DNA of 6,704 bases from the NCBI GenBank assembly GCA_023392135.1, contig JAEVZQ010000462.1:1-6704 (forward strand), given 5' to 3'. Below, piece by piece: positions 1-6,523 of this stretch (the stretch's first letter is position 1; every line of letters begins with the position of its first letter). A program made the position numbers and the translations under genes. This DNA comes from Pseudomonadota bacterium. Lineage in GTDB: Bacteria; Pseudomonadota; Alphaproteobacteria; Rhizobiales; Hyphomicrobiaceae. The notes under the pieces were generated by a model, which did no database searches, was not told where the DNA came from, and worked only from the letters and a program-made list of their open reading frames with translations.

Positions 1-968
1 GCCATGAGTTGCGCCTGCAGATCGGTCGGGAAGCCTGGGAACGGCTGGGTTTCGACCGTAACGGGCTCGTTGTGGGCGCCGTTGCGGGAGACACGGATAC
101 CGCCATCCGATGACGATACGGTCACGCCAGTGCGCTCCAGCGCCTGCAGTGCGGTGGCCAGGAGCTCCGGACGCGCGCCTTCGAGGAACAGGTCACCTCC
201 CGTAGCCGCGACAGCAAAGGCATAGGTGCCGGTCTCGATCCGGTCTGGCAGCACGTGATGAACGGCGCCTTCGAGCCGGTTACGGCCCTGGATCCTGAGC
301 GTCGATGTGCCGATACCGTCGATCTGCGCGCCCATTTTGACGAGACAGCTCGCCACATCGGCGACCTCCGGCTCGCGGGCGGCGTTCTCGATGACGGTCT
401 CCCCCTCGGCCAGTGCGGCAGCCATCAGTACGTTGTGGGTCGCGCCGACCGATACTTTCGGGAAGATGATCCGGTTGCCCCGGAGTCCCTTGGGCGCGCG
501 CGCAACCACGTAGCCGCCGTCGATATCGATCTCGGCGCCAAGGGCCTTGAGCCCCATCAGATGGAGGTCGACGGGGCGCGTGCCGATGGCGCAGCCGCCC
601 GGCATCGAGACCTTCGCCTCGCCCATGCGGGCCACCAGCGGACCGAGCACCCAGAAGCTCGCTCGCATCCGGCTCACCATCTCGTAGGGCGCGGTGGTGT
701 CGACGATATCGCGCGCCGTGAAATGAAAGGTTTCGCCCGAACTCTGGCCCGCCCCTGCCCGCTTGCCGTCCACCGAATGGTCGACCCCGTGGTTGCGCAG
801 GATGCGCGCCAGCAGGTTCACGTCAGCGAGATTGGGGACGTTCTTGAGCGTCAGGCGGTCCTGCGTCAGCAGGCTCGCGATCATCAGCGGCAAAGCGGCA
901 TTCTTTGCGCCCGAGATGGGGATGGTGCCCTCGAGGCGATGGCCACCAACGATCCTGATGCGGTCCAT
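1..968 (-). CDS. murA: UDP-N-acetylglucosamine 1-carboxyvinyltransferase (MurA), C-terminus cut by window edge
   Basis: Transfers enolpyruvate from PEP to the 3'-OH of UDP-GlcNAc, the first committed cytoplasmic step of peptidoglycan synthesis. Reading the minus strand from the ATG at 968 gives 322 uninterrupted residues, against about 420 for the family, so roughly the last 100 are outside the window. The N-terminus [20 protein letters not shown] leads into the PEP-site Lys22-Asn23 pair (GAKNAALPL). The catalytic loop reads [14 protein letters not shown] with Cys126, the residue alkylated by fosfomycin, so the intrinsic Cys-to-Asp resistance form is absent. The catalytic Asp in FPTDLQAQ is Asp316. 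A GGAAAG just upstream (973-978) can serve as ribosome site. It follows the 55-residue gene on the same strand after 164 bp; in alphaproteobacteria hisG often comes next, which cannot be checked here. Identity is certain. Confidence 0.98.
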   Translation of the reverse strand, partial: MDRIRIVGGHRLEGTIPISGAKNAALPLMIASLLTQDRLTLKNVPNLADVNLLARILRNHGVDHSVDGKRAGAGQSSGETFHFTARDIVDTTAPYEMVSRMRASFWVLGPLVARMGEAKVSMPGGCAIGTRPVDLHLMGLKALGAEIDIDGGYVVARAPKGLRGNRIIFPKVSVGATHNVLMAAALAEGETVIENAAREPEVADVASCLVKMGAQIDGIGTSTLRIQGRNRLEGAVHHVLPDRIETGTYAFAVAATGGDLFLEGARPELLATALQALERTGVTVSSSDGGIRVSRNGAHNEPVTVETQPFPGFPTDLQAQLM

Positions 969-1053
969 GAACTTTCCGTGCGTGATACGTGAGTAGATTC
1001 TAGTGCTAGCGAAATGCGCCGGAATCTGGATCGCGTCAAATCAAGATCGGGTT

Positions 1054-1078
1054 CCCGGCGGCCTGGCTGGCTGCCGGG
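1054..1078. repeat. GC-rich inverted repeat between the small gene and murA
   Basis: Ten-base arms (1054-1063 and 1069-1078) around a five-base loop. Pairing is complete when read on the plus strand, with one G-U pair, and has one C-A mismatch when read as murA-strand RNA. No T-run follows on either side, so it is not a standard intrinsic terminator. It could act on the murA leader, or simply be GC-rich sequence. Function unknown. Confidence 0.35.
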
Positions 1079-1132
1079 CCGCAAACAGTCAGCCATAAAG
1101 GGCTGGGCATTCGTGCATGCCCTGCCAAGCCT

Positions 1133-1300
1133 TCAGGACGCCCGTTCCTCGGCCTCACTGGGCTCGGTGCTCCCATCAGAACGCCGCGCCCGCGCCAACG
1201 CCTTACGTTTCAAGAGGTTGGCGCGAAGCTGCTGTGCGAGGCGTTCCCGCCGTTCGGCACGAGCATCCTTTCGATTGTCTTGCTTAAGCTCACGTGACAT
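1133..1300 (-). CDS. small basic conserved protein upstream of murA (55 aa)
   Basis: A 55-residue, highly charged protein starting MSRELKQDNRKDARAERRER. The middle part, LAQQLRANLLKRKALARARR (about residues 21-40), is Arg/Lys/Leu-rich and likely a single amphipathic helix. The tail is acidic and low in complexity (SDGSTEPSEAEERAS). Short proteins of this design, with an 'L..LR.NL.RRKAQ.RAR' core, are familiar as uncharacterised genes beside murA in alphaproteobacteria; this is recall of a pattern, not a search result. No membrane segment, signal peptide or cysteine is present. The same frame stays open much further upstream, but the ATG at 1300 is chosen because the family-like sequence starts there and the upstream part reads as antisense of pqqB. 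A GGGA-type ribosome site lies about 10-16 bases upstream and is weak. Function unknown; an RNA- or nucleic-acid-binding role is only a guess from its charge. Confidence 0.72.
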   Translation of the reverse strand: MSRELKQDNRKDARAERRERLAQQLRANLLKRKALARARRSDGSTEPSEAEERAS

Positions 1301-1502
1301 CGGAGCGGTCCCACTTCCCTCGACGGCTGCGAGTGTCCGCGCAACAGGTAACTGCATCGGGCTCTGCCAGCAAGTGCCTCTATCAACCGCAAGGTGAGGA
1401 CCGCGATCCACTTGACTGACCAAAGCCTCGGCGGCACGCTGATTGTGTTCAAGCTGGCCGCTTTGATGCCGGCCGGTCCTGCCCCAGATCTGCGTGAGCG
1501 CC
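1301..1502. other. divergent intergenic region between the small gene and pqqB
   Basis: About 200 bases between divergent starts, which should hold promoters for both directions. I searched the plus strand for a pqqA peptide (a short frame with Glu-x-x-x-Tyr) and found none: the only Tyr codon, near 1380, has no Glu four codons before it. I see no convincing consensus promoter or operator. Confidence 0.4.
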
Positions 1503-2426
1503 ATGATCATCAAGGTCCTGGGTTCGGCTGCCGGCGGCGGTTTCCCGCAGTGGAACTGCAACTGCCGCAATTGCGCCGACGTGCGCCGCGGCGGTGCCGG
1601 TCTGGAGCCACGCACGCAATCGTCCCTGGCGGCGAGTGCCGACGGGCGGAGCTGGACCCTGATCAATGCGTCGCCGGACCTGCGCCAGCAGATCGCCGCC
1701 AACGCGGAGCTCAGCCCCGGCGACGGCGATCCGCTCCGCAGCAGCCCGATCAGAAGCGTGGTGCTGACCAACGCCGATATCGACCATGTCGCCGGCCTCC
1801 TGAATCTACGCGAAGGTCAGCCGCTGACGATTTATGCCGACCCGCGGGTCCACTCGGCGCTGGCGGGAAGCCCCGTCTTTGCGGTGCTCGCCCCCCGATT
1901 GGTCGAACGTGTTTCGATCCGGAGCAACGAGCCATTCGAGCCGGCAGGCTGCGCCGGCCTGAGCGTCGAAGGCTTCACCGTACCCGGAAAGATTGCTCTC
2001 TATCTGGAAGACGAGTCGGCCGGGCCGGATTTTGGCACCACCCCTGGTGACACGATCGGCCTTAAGCTCGTCGACACGCGCACGGGTCGTTTCGCCTGCT
2101 ACGTGCCGGGCTGTGCTGCCGTGGACGCCTCGCTGCTTCGCCGCATGTCCGGAGCGGCCGCCATCCTTTTCGATGGCACGCTCTACGCAGACGACGAGAT
2201 GATCGCGCAGGGTCTTTCGCAGAAGACCGGCCGGCGCATGGGCCATGTCAGCATGTCGGGGCCTCACGGCTCGGTGGCGGTTCTCGCCGGGCTAGAGGTC
2301 GGCCGCCGCATCTTCACGCACATCAACAATTCAAATCCGGCCCTGCGGCGAGGCTCGCCTGAGCGGGCCTGCATCGAATCAGCCGGATGGGAAATCGCCC
2401 ACGACGGCATGGAGGTCGTCCTGTGA
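1503..2426 (+). CDS. pqqB: pyrroloquinoline quinone biosynthesis protein PqqB
   Basis: Metallo-beta-lactamase-fold protein of PQQ synthesis, thought to hydroxylate the tyrosine of the glutamate-tyrosine intermediate in the cytoplasm. The 307 residues match the usual length (about 300). Family signatures run in order: MIIKVLGSAAGGGFPQWNCN at the N-terminus, with the Cys19-x-Cys21-x2-Cys24 cluster; RTQSSLA near 37; INASPDLR near 54-61; the reduced metal motif NADIDH at 90-95, which in this family lacks the first histidines of HxHxDH; FDGT near 223-226; KTGRRMGH ending at His248; HINNSNP at 273; and the closing DGMEVVL. A GTG at 1494 would add three residues, but the ATG at 1503 fits the family N-terminus. 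No strong ribosome site precedes either. The stop overlaps the start of pqqC, so the two are co-translated. Identity secure. Confidence 0.96.
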   Translation: MIIKVLGSAAGGGFPQWNCNCRNCADVRRGGAGLEPRTQSSLAASADGRSWTLINASPDLRQQIAANAELSPGDGDPLRSSPIRSVVLTNADIDHVAGLLNLREGQPLTIYADPRVHSALAGSPVFAVLAPRLVERVSIRSNEPFEPAGCAGLSVEGFTVPGKIALYLEDESAGPDFGTTPGDTIGLKLVDTRTGRFACYVPGCAAVDASLLRRMSGAAAILFDGTLYADDEMIAQGLSQKTGRRMGHVSMSGPHGSVAVLAGLEVGRRIFTHINNSNPALRRGSPERACIESAGWEIAHDGMEVVL

Positions 2427-3160
2427 TGAGCCCGATGGCGCCTGAAGAGCTCGAGCGGCAGATCCGCGCCGTGGGCGCCGAGCGCTACCATGACAAGCAT
2501 CCGTTCCACCGCCTGCTCCACTCCGGCAAGCTCGACAAGGGTCAGGTCCAGGCCTGGGCGCTCAACCGGTATTGCTACCAGGCCACCGTGCCGCGCAAAG
2601 ACGCCGCCCTGATGAGCCGCACCACCGATCGCGAGCTGCGTCGCGAGTGGGTGCACCGGGTCCTCGACCATGACGGCAGCGGCGAGGAGGAAGGCGGGAT
2701 CGAGCGCTGGCTCGTCCTGACGGATGGCCTCGGCCTCGACCGAGCTTACGTGACATCCATAGCCGGCGCCCTGCCCGCCACGAGATTCGCCGTCGAAGCC
2801 TACGTGAAGTTCGTGCACGAGCGCTCGCTCGTGGAAGCCATTGCCTCGTCTCTGACGGAGCTGTTCGCGCCCTCGATCCATCGCGAGCGGATTGCGGGAA
2901 TGCTGGAGCACTACGACTTCATCGACGATAAGGTGATGGCCTACTTCCGCCGCCGTCTCAGCCAAGCGACCCGCGACGCGGATTTTGCCCTCGATTACGT
3001 CAAACGACACGCTACGACGCGTGAGTTGCAGGAGCTTTGCGTCGAGGCGGTGCGCTTCAAGTGCCACGTGCTCTGGGCACAGCTCGACGCGCTTCACCAT
3101 GCCTACGTCACGCCAGGGCTCATTCCACCGGGCGCCTTCAGGCCGGAACAAGCGCCCTGA
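2426..3160 (+). CDS. pqqC: pyrroloquinoline-quinone synthase PqqC
   Basis: Cofactor-less oxidase that performs the last step of PQQ formation: ring closure and eight-electron oxidation of AHQQ using O2. The 244 residues equal the usual length (about 250) and form one all-helical TENA/THI-4-like domain. Visible signatures: RYHDKHPFHRLLH near 20-32, WALNRYCYQ near 44-52, His82-Asp83 in LDHDG, SLTELFAP with Glu145, MLEHYDF, DADFALDYVKRHA, and the end VTPGLIPPGAF. The start is the ATG inside the pqqB stop (TGATG), with GGAGG at 2411-2415 placed 10 bases upstream. The frame stays open upstream, but that is pqqB sequence. The protein ends at the normal PqqC terminus, so there is no PqqCD fusion of the Methylobacterium kind, and no pqqD follows: the next gene is a tRNA. 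Identity secure. Confidence 0.97.
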   Translation: MSPMAPEELERQIRAVGAERYHDKHPFHRLLHSGKLDKGQVQAWALNRYCYQATVPRKDAALMSRTTDRELRREWVHRVLDHDGSGEEEGGIERWLVLTDGLGLDRAYVTSIAGALPATRFAVEAYVKFVHERSLVEAIASSLTELFAPSIHRERIAGMLEHYDFIDDKVMAYFRRRLSQATRDADFALDYVKRHATTRELQELCVEAVRFKCHVLWAQLDALHHAYVTPGLIPPGAFRPEQAP

Positions 3161-3196
3161 TCATCGGCAGCAGGCACTACCGTGTCATTCGTCGCC

Positions 3197-3225
3197 TTGC
3201 GTACCGTACGGCGATAGGTTAGACC
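3197..3225 (+). promoter_or_regulatory. possible sigma-70 promoter for the tRNA-Thr gene
   Basis: TTGCGT (3197-3202) and TAGACC (3220-3225) are separated by 17 bases. Transcription would start near 3232, leaving a leader of roughly 12 bases before the tRNA 5' end at 3244. Both hexamers are imperfect; position rather than sequence strength is the main support. Confidence 0.35.
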
Positions 3226-3243
3226 GAGCGCGACTGAGGACAT

Positions 3244-3549
<306 letters not shown>

Positions 3550-3676
3550 TTTTCCATCGGCCGTTCCCTCCACGGCGGCACTTTCGTTTCGGCGCCCTGC
3601 CCGCCGTCGACTGACGACCTTGATCGTTGACGCCTCGGCGGCCTGTCGGTAGCTTGCTCCATCCATTTGAGACGTT

Positions 3677-3698
3677 CTGTTCCAATTTTTTGGAACAG
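3677..3698. repeat. perfect inverted repeat in the thioesterase leader
   Basis: Arms CTGTTCCAA (3677-3685) and TTGGAACAG (3690-3698) are perfect complements around a TTTT loop. The repeat sits about 50 bases before the thioesterase start and 128 bases after the tRNA. No T-run follows the right arm, which argues against an intrinsic terminator. The dyad form fits an operator for a dimeric repressor, though no regulator gene lies in the window. A second, 12-base perfect palindrome (CGGAGCGCTCCG, 3731-3742) overlaps the likely ribosome site of the same gene. Function inferred only. Confidence 0.5.
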
Positions 3699-3747
3699 TT
3701 CTGACTTGCGGTACTTTGGACCGGATGACGCGGAGCGCTCCGACGGC

Positions 3748-4194
3748 ATGGATGAGATTGCGGCACGTGAAGCTTTCGAAACGGCGCTCCGCACGCAGCA
3801 CCAGGACTTCGAGACGTTCTTTCTCTCGCGTCTGTTCGGACTTTCGTTCACGTACACGGACGAGACCTGCCGCATCGAGTTTCCGATCCACGATTTCATG
3901 TTCAACCCGCAGGGCACCCTGCACGGCGGTGTCGCGGCGCTGGTCCTGGACGTCGCAATGGGGCACCTGCTGAAACGGTCGCTTGGAGTGCCTGGCACGA
4001 CGCTGGAGATGAAGGCGCAGTATCTCTCGCCTCTGCGCCCACCCGGCGCCAGTTGTGAGTCGCGCTTTCTGCGGAAGGGGCAACGGATCGCATTTCTCGA
4101 GGCACGCATGTGGGATGCCGAGGGGACGCTCGCGGCAGTGGCCAATGCGACCTGGCGGATCAACAGGCCTTTCAAGAGAGAAGCGGGTGCCTGA
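3748..4194 (+). CDS. PaaI-type hotdog-fold acyl-CoA thioesterase
   Basis: A 148-residue single-domain hotdog protein, normal length for the PaaI group, expected to hydrolyse a CoA thioester in the cytoplasm as a homotetramer. The signature NPQGTLHGGVAALVLDVAMG (53-72) contains the HGG turn (59-61) and Asp68 on the central helix, where family members carry the acid that activates water. TTLEMKAQYLSPLRPPG (84-100) is the expected following strand pair. The ATG at 3748 is chosen because protein homology begins there; an open frame extends to 3667 but crosses the inverted repeat and shows no family features. The ribosome site is probably GGAG at 3732-3735, inside a 12-base palindrome. The BKACE gene follows after 48 bases on the same strand, so the two probably form an operon; betainyl-CoA thioesterase paired with dehydrocarnitine cleavage is one known such partnership. 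The acyl group is unknown. Confidence 0.88.
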   Translation: MDEIAAREAFETALRTQHQDFETFFLSRLFGLSFTYTDETCRIEFPIHDFMFNPQGTLHGGVAALVLDVAMGHLLKRSLGVPGTTLEMKAQYLSPLRPPGASCESRFLRKGQRIAFLEARMWDAEGTLAAVANATWRINRPFKREAGA

Positions 4195-4230
4195 GCGGAA
4201 GCAACCTCGCCGGACCGGGCGCGACATGCT

Positions 4231-4245
4231 GGAGGACGAAAATTG
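4231..4245 (+). promoter_or_regulatory. ribosome site fixing a TTG start
   Basis: GGAGG (4231-4235) stands seven bases before TTG at 4243. No ATG or GTG in this frame lies near enough to encode the family N-terminus, and the residues after TTG (KPTILTCAVTGTFPT) are the conserved start of the family. The rare start codon may hold expression down despite the strong site. Confidence 0.8.
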
Positions 4246-5130
4246 AAGCCGACCATCCTGACCTGCGCCGTAACCGGCACCTTCCCCACCCGTGAGCACA
4301 ACCCCAACCTGCCGGTCACGCCCGAGGAGATCGCCAACGCCTGCATCGCAGCGGCAAAGGCCGGCGCTGCGATCTGCCACATTCATGTCCGCGACCCCGA
4401 AACGGGACGCCCGAGCATGAAGCTGGATTATTACAGGGAGGTTGTCCGACGGCTGCGCTCGAGCGATGTCGATCTCATCATCAATCTGACCACCGGGCCG
4501 GGTGGCCGCTTCATCCCGAGTGATGATGAGCCGGCCAGGGCGGCACCGGGAACACTGCTCACGACACCTGAGATCCGCACCGAGCACATCGTCGAGCTGA
4601 AGCCCGAGATCTGCAGCCTGGACCTGAACACGATGTGGTTCGGCGGCGGGGCGGTGATCAATTCGCCGCGTAACATCCGCATCATGGCGGAGCGGATCTA
4701 CGCCGCCGGCGTGAAGCCGGAGTTGGAGGTATTCGATACCGGTGACATCTTGCTGTCGCGCGACCTGTTCGCAGAGGGCACTCTATGTGGGCCTGCGTTG
4801 TTCCAGGTCGTCACGGGCGTGAAGTACGGCATGGCCGCCACGCCGGAGACCATGTGCTATGCGAAATCGCTTTTGCCGAACGACTGCGAGTGGGCCGCGT
4901 TCGGAGCGGGCCGAATGGCGTTCCCGATGCTGGCGCAGGCCTTCGTGCTGGGCGGCCATTGCCGGATCGGCATGGAGGATACCGTACACCTCGCCAAGGG
5001 CGTACTGGCGCCCGACAATGCTGCGCTCGTCGAGAAGGCGGTGCGGATCATAGAAGGTCTGGGCGGCAAGGTCGCCAGCACGGCGGAAGCCCGCCAGATT
5101 CTCGGACTGGCGGACCACCACGCGGGCTGA
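4243..5130 (+). CDS. beta-keto acid cleavage enzyme, BKACE/DUF849 family (Kce-like)
   Basis: Zinc-dependent TIM-barrel enzyme of 295 residues, the usual length. Family members condense a beta-keto acid with acetyl-CoA, releasing acetoacetate and a new CoA ester. Evidence in order: CAVTGTFPTRE at 8-18; HIHVRD with zinc ligands His46 and His48; NLTTGPGGRF near 80-90; PEICSLDLNTM; ELEVFDTG; FGAGRMAFPM; and GGHCRIGMEDT, where Arg241, Glu245 and Asp246 keep the spacing of Arg226, Glu230 (zinc) and Asp231 in the lysine-fermentation enzyme Kce. The metal and catalytic residues are thus present and an active enzyme is expected. Substrate cannot be assigned: members act on 3-keto-5-aminohexanoate, dehydrocarnitine, beta-ketoadipate and others. 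No carnitine dehydrogenase or lysine-fermentation gene is in the window. It follows the thioesterase by 48 bases and converges on a membrane-protein gene only 9 bases downstream. Family secure, substrate open. Confidence 0.93.
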   Translation: MKPTILTCAVTGTFPTREHNPNLPVTPEEIANACIAAAKAGAAICHIHVRDPETGRPSMKLDYYREVVRRLRSSDVDLIINLTTGPGGRFIPSDDEPARAAPGTLLTTPEIRTEHIVELKPEICSLDLNTMWFGGGAVINSPRNIRIMAERIYAAGVKPELEVFDTGDILLSRDLFAEGTLCGPALFQVVTGVKYGMAATPETMCYAKSLLPNDCEWAAFGAGRMAFPMLAQAFVLGGHCRIGMEDTVHLAKGVLAPDNAALVEKAVRIIEGLGGKVASTAEARQILGLADHHAG

Positions 5131-5139
5131 AAGGAAGCT

Positions 5140-5403
5140 TCAGCGGATTTGCTGCGAGCTGCCTCTGATCCAGCCCAGAATGAAGAGGAAAACCACCGCG
5201 CCGACCGTCGCAACGATGATCGAGGCGAGATTGAAGCCCTGCCGGTACTCGAAGCCGAGCAGCGTGCTGAACAAAAACCCGCCGACGAAGGCGCCGACGA
5301 TGCCAACGAGCAGGTTCGTCAATAATCCCTGATCTCTCCCCGTTATCTGCTCCGCAAGCCAGCCGGCAATCAGGCCGACAATGATCCAGGCGATGATACT
5401 CAC
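5140..5403 (-). CDS. GlsB/YeaQ/YmgE-type stress-response membrane protein
   Basis: An 87-residue, almost wholly hydrophobic inner-membrane protein. It has three helices, at about 3-20 (IIAWIIVGLIAGWLAEQI), 28-50 (glycine-rich LLVGIVGAFVGGFLF) and 59-79 (LASIIVATVGAVVFLFILGW), joined by short loops, and a short polar tail ending SSQQIR. The GWLAEQITG segment and GIVGAFVGG repeat are characteristic of this family, once called transglycosylase-associated proteins. They are often stress-induced, but no enzymatic role is established. The start is GTG at 5403: AGGAGA (minus strand, 5411-5416) lies seven bases upstream. An earlier start at 5427 would bury that ribosome site and add a non-family extension. 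It ends 9 bases from the BKACE stop, tail to tail, leaving no room for a terminator. I found no good extracytoplasmic sigma-factor promoter upstream. Confidence 0.88.
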   Translation of the reverse strand: MSIIAWIIVGLIAGWLAEQITGRDQGLLTNLLVGIVGAFVGGFLFSTLLGFEYRQGFNLASIIVATVGAVVFLFILGWIRGSSQQIR

Positions 5404-5557
5404 CGCAGTTTCTCCTGTTGGGGCCACTTACAGCACATAACGCCTGACTTGCTGGAGAGTTCACGGGTCGTTCCGGTTTGATGAACATGGAACGGCACTG
5501 TGGCGCGACCCTGATCTCATCTCCGCCGAAAGAAGGCCTGCTTCTACCTGATCGGTA

Positions 5558-6136
5558 TCAAGCGTTAGCGGATCGACGGCTCGCGAAATAACCGATGACG
5601 GCGATCACCGCCGGCTGCCAGGTTGCATAGAGCAGCAATCCTGCACTCTGCCGGTTCGACGACCAGACCAGCAGCAGTCCGGAGGCCGCTCCCACCACCA
5701 GCGTTGCCAGCAGAGCAAGCAGGGTATTCCGCATCGGCGTGCCGATTCGCACGCCGATGAAGGCTACGAGCGCCCCGACGGCACCTCCGCCGACGCCAGC
5801 GACTGCCAGACGGGTATACTCGTCGGTGGTCATAGCCCCCAGCCTGTCGAACGCGGCGATGCCGGCCTGCACCGCCAGCTGCCAGCCGACCCAGGTCACG
5901 ATGAGCGAGAGGATGGCTGCGATCACGCCGCGAGATCCGAGCCGCCAAGTCAGCGCGCCAGTGACGAGCCCGAACCAAAAGCCCGGCAGCATAAGCTGCG
6001 GGTTGATCAGATAGGATGTCAGCAGGGCTTGGACATCATGGGACAGCCGCGGCATGCCCTCCGTGGCATAGCTGAGCACGCCAGATGCCACCGCTGCCGC
6101 GACCAGCGGAACGATGCTGCGAACCGGTGATGGCAT
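5558..6136 (-). CDS. unrecognised six-helix membrane protein (192 aa)
   Basis: I do not recognise the family. The 192 residues form about six hydrophobic segments: 7-24, 47-65, 70-90, 108-130, 136-158 and 165-185. A small polar stretch (25-45) lies between the first two, and there is a basic C-terminal end (FASRRSANA). The fourth helix is glycine-rich (AVAGVGGGAVGALVAF), suggesting tight helix packing. No catalytic motif, cysteine pair, nucleotide-binding loop or transporter signature is visible, and there is no cleavable signal peptide pattern. The ATG at 6136 is preferred over one at 6217: GAGGGGG (6140-6146) lies just upstream, and the extra 27 residues are basic and low in homology-like character. 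It is separated from the GlsB-type gene by about 150 bases with the same orientation; co-transcription is possible but not shown. Coding is supported by length and the consistent helix pattern. Confidence 0.7.
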   Translation of the reverse strand: MPSPVRSIVPLVAAAVASGVLSYATEGMPRLSHDVQALLTSYLINPQLMLPGFWFGLVTGALTWRLGSRGVIAAILSLIVTWVGWQLAVQAGIAAFDRLGAMTTDEYTRLAVAGVGGGAVGALVAFIGVRIGTPMRNTLLALLATLVVGAASGLLLVWSSNRQSAGLLLYATWQPAVIAVIGYFASRRSANA

Positions 6137-6474
6137 GGCCCCCTCGCCAATAACCTGATGCCGCCCTTTTCGCGGCGATCTGAGGCGAAGTTGTGATGGC
6201 GAAATCGATGGCCCCAAGCGCGCAGTAAACCATCGGCCGATGCGCTTGCAGTGTGGTGATCAGGAAATTCGACATACTTGGCGGAGGGAGAGCGCGCCCC
6301 CGTCGCGCACTGCTCTGCAGGCCATCACTGGCTGAGCCAGGTGGAAGCTGAGCGCCGTGCGCGAGTCGCGCGGCGAAAGAAGATGGCTCTCTTCGTAATG
6401 CAGGACCTTCTCACCCGCTGCCAGGGGTGACTGTCCCGCCTCACTTAACTTTTGTTCTAGTATTCTGGCTAATG
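6137..6474. other. gene-free stretch between the membrane protein gene and the tRNA remnant
   Basis: About 340 bases in which I can support no gene. A minus-strand frame covers most of it, but it starts inside the tRNA-like sequence and its first residues are a tRNA read as protein, so it is spurious. The part nearest 6136 should contain the promoter of the membrane-protein gene, but no clear hexamer pair stands out. Confidence 0.45.
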
Positions 6475-6523
6475 TGGCGCTCCCTACGGGAGTCGAACCC
6501 GTCTTTCCAGATTGAAAATCTGG
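6475..6523 (-). pseudogene. 3' half of a tRNA (Glu-UUC-like), 5' half missing; candidate attachment site
   Basis: On the minus strand this reads as anticodon arm CCAGA-TTTTCAA-TCTGG (anticodon UUC), variable AAAG, T arm ACGGG-TTCGACT-CCCGT, acceptor 3' strand AGGGAGC, discriminator G and CCA. The ending AGGGAGCGCCA resembles tRNA-Glu. The matching 5' acceptor strand (GCTCCCT) and a D arm are absent from the sequence directly upstream and from the remaining bases to the window edge. Such 3' halves are commonly generated when an integrase inserts an element into a tRNA gene. In that case the element lies on the 5' side of the fragment (higher coordinates) with the intact tRNA at its far end. 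Alternatives: a decayed tRNA, or a tRNA with an aberrant 5' part. Confidence 0.75.

Noticed and set aside
255..992. A 245-residue open frame on the plus strand
   Set aside because: It is the antisense of murA. The minus strand reads a complete conserved MurA with catalytic Lys22, Cys126 and Asp316, and this frame shows no family features.
2264..3151. A 295-residue open frame on the minus strand
   Set aside because: Antisense of pqqB and pqqC, both of which have unmistakable family motifs in their own frames.
3674..3698. A LexA (SOS) box in the inverted repeat
   Set aside because: The alphaproteobacterial box needs two GTTC repeats seven bases apart; here they are one base apart. The CTGT...ACAG spacing is also too wide for the enteric form.
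5404..5500. An EcfG general-stress promoter upstream of the GlsB-type gene
   Set aside because: GGAAC occurs on the minus strand near 5473-5477, but the nearest CGTT lies about 27 bases away instead of the expected 16-17.
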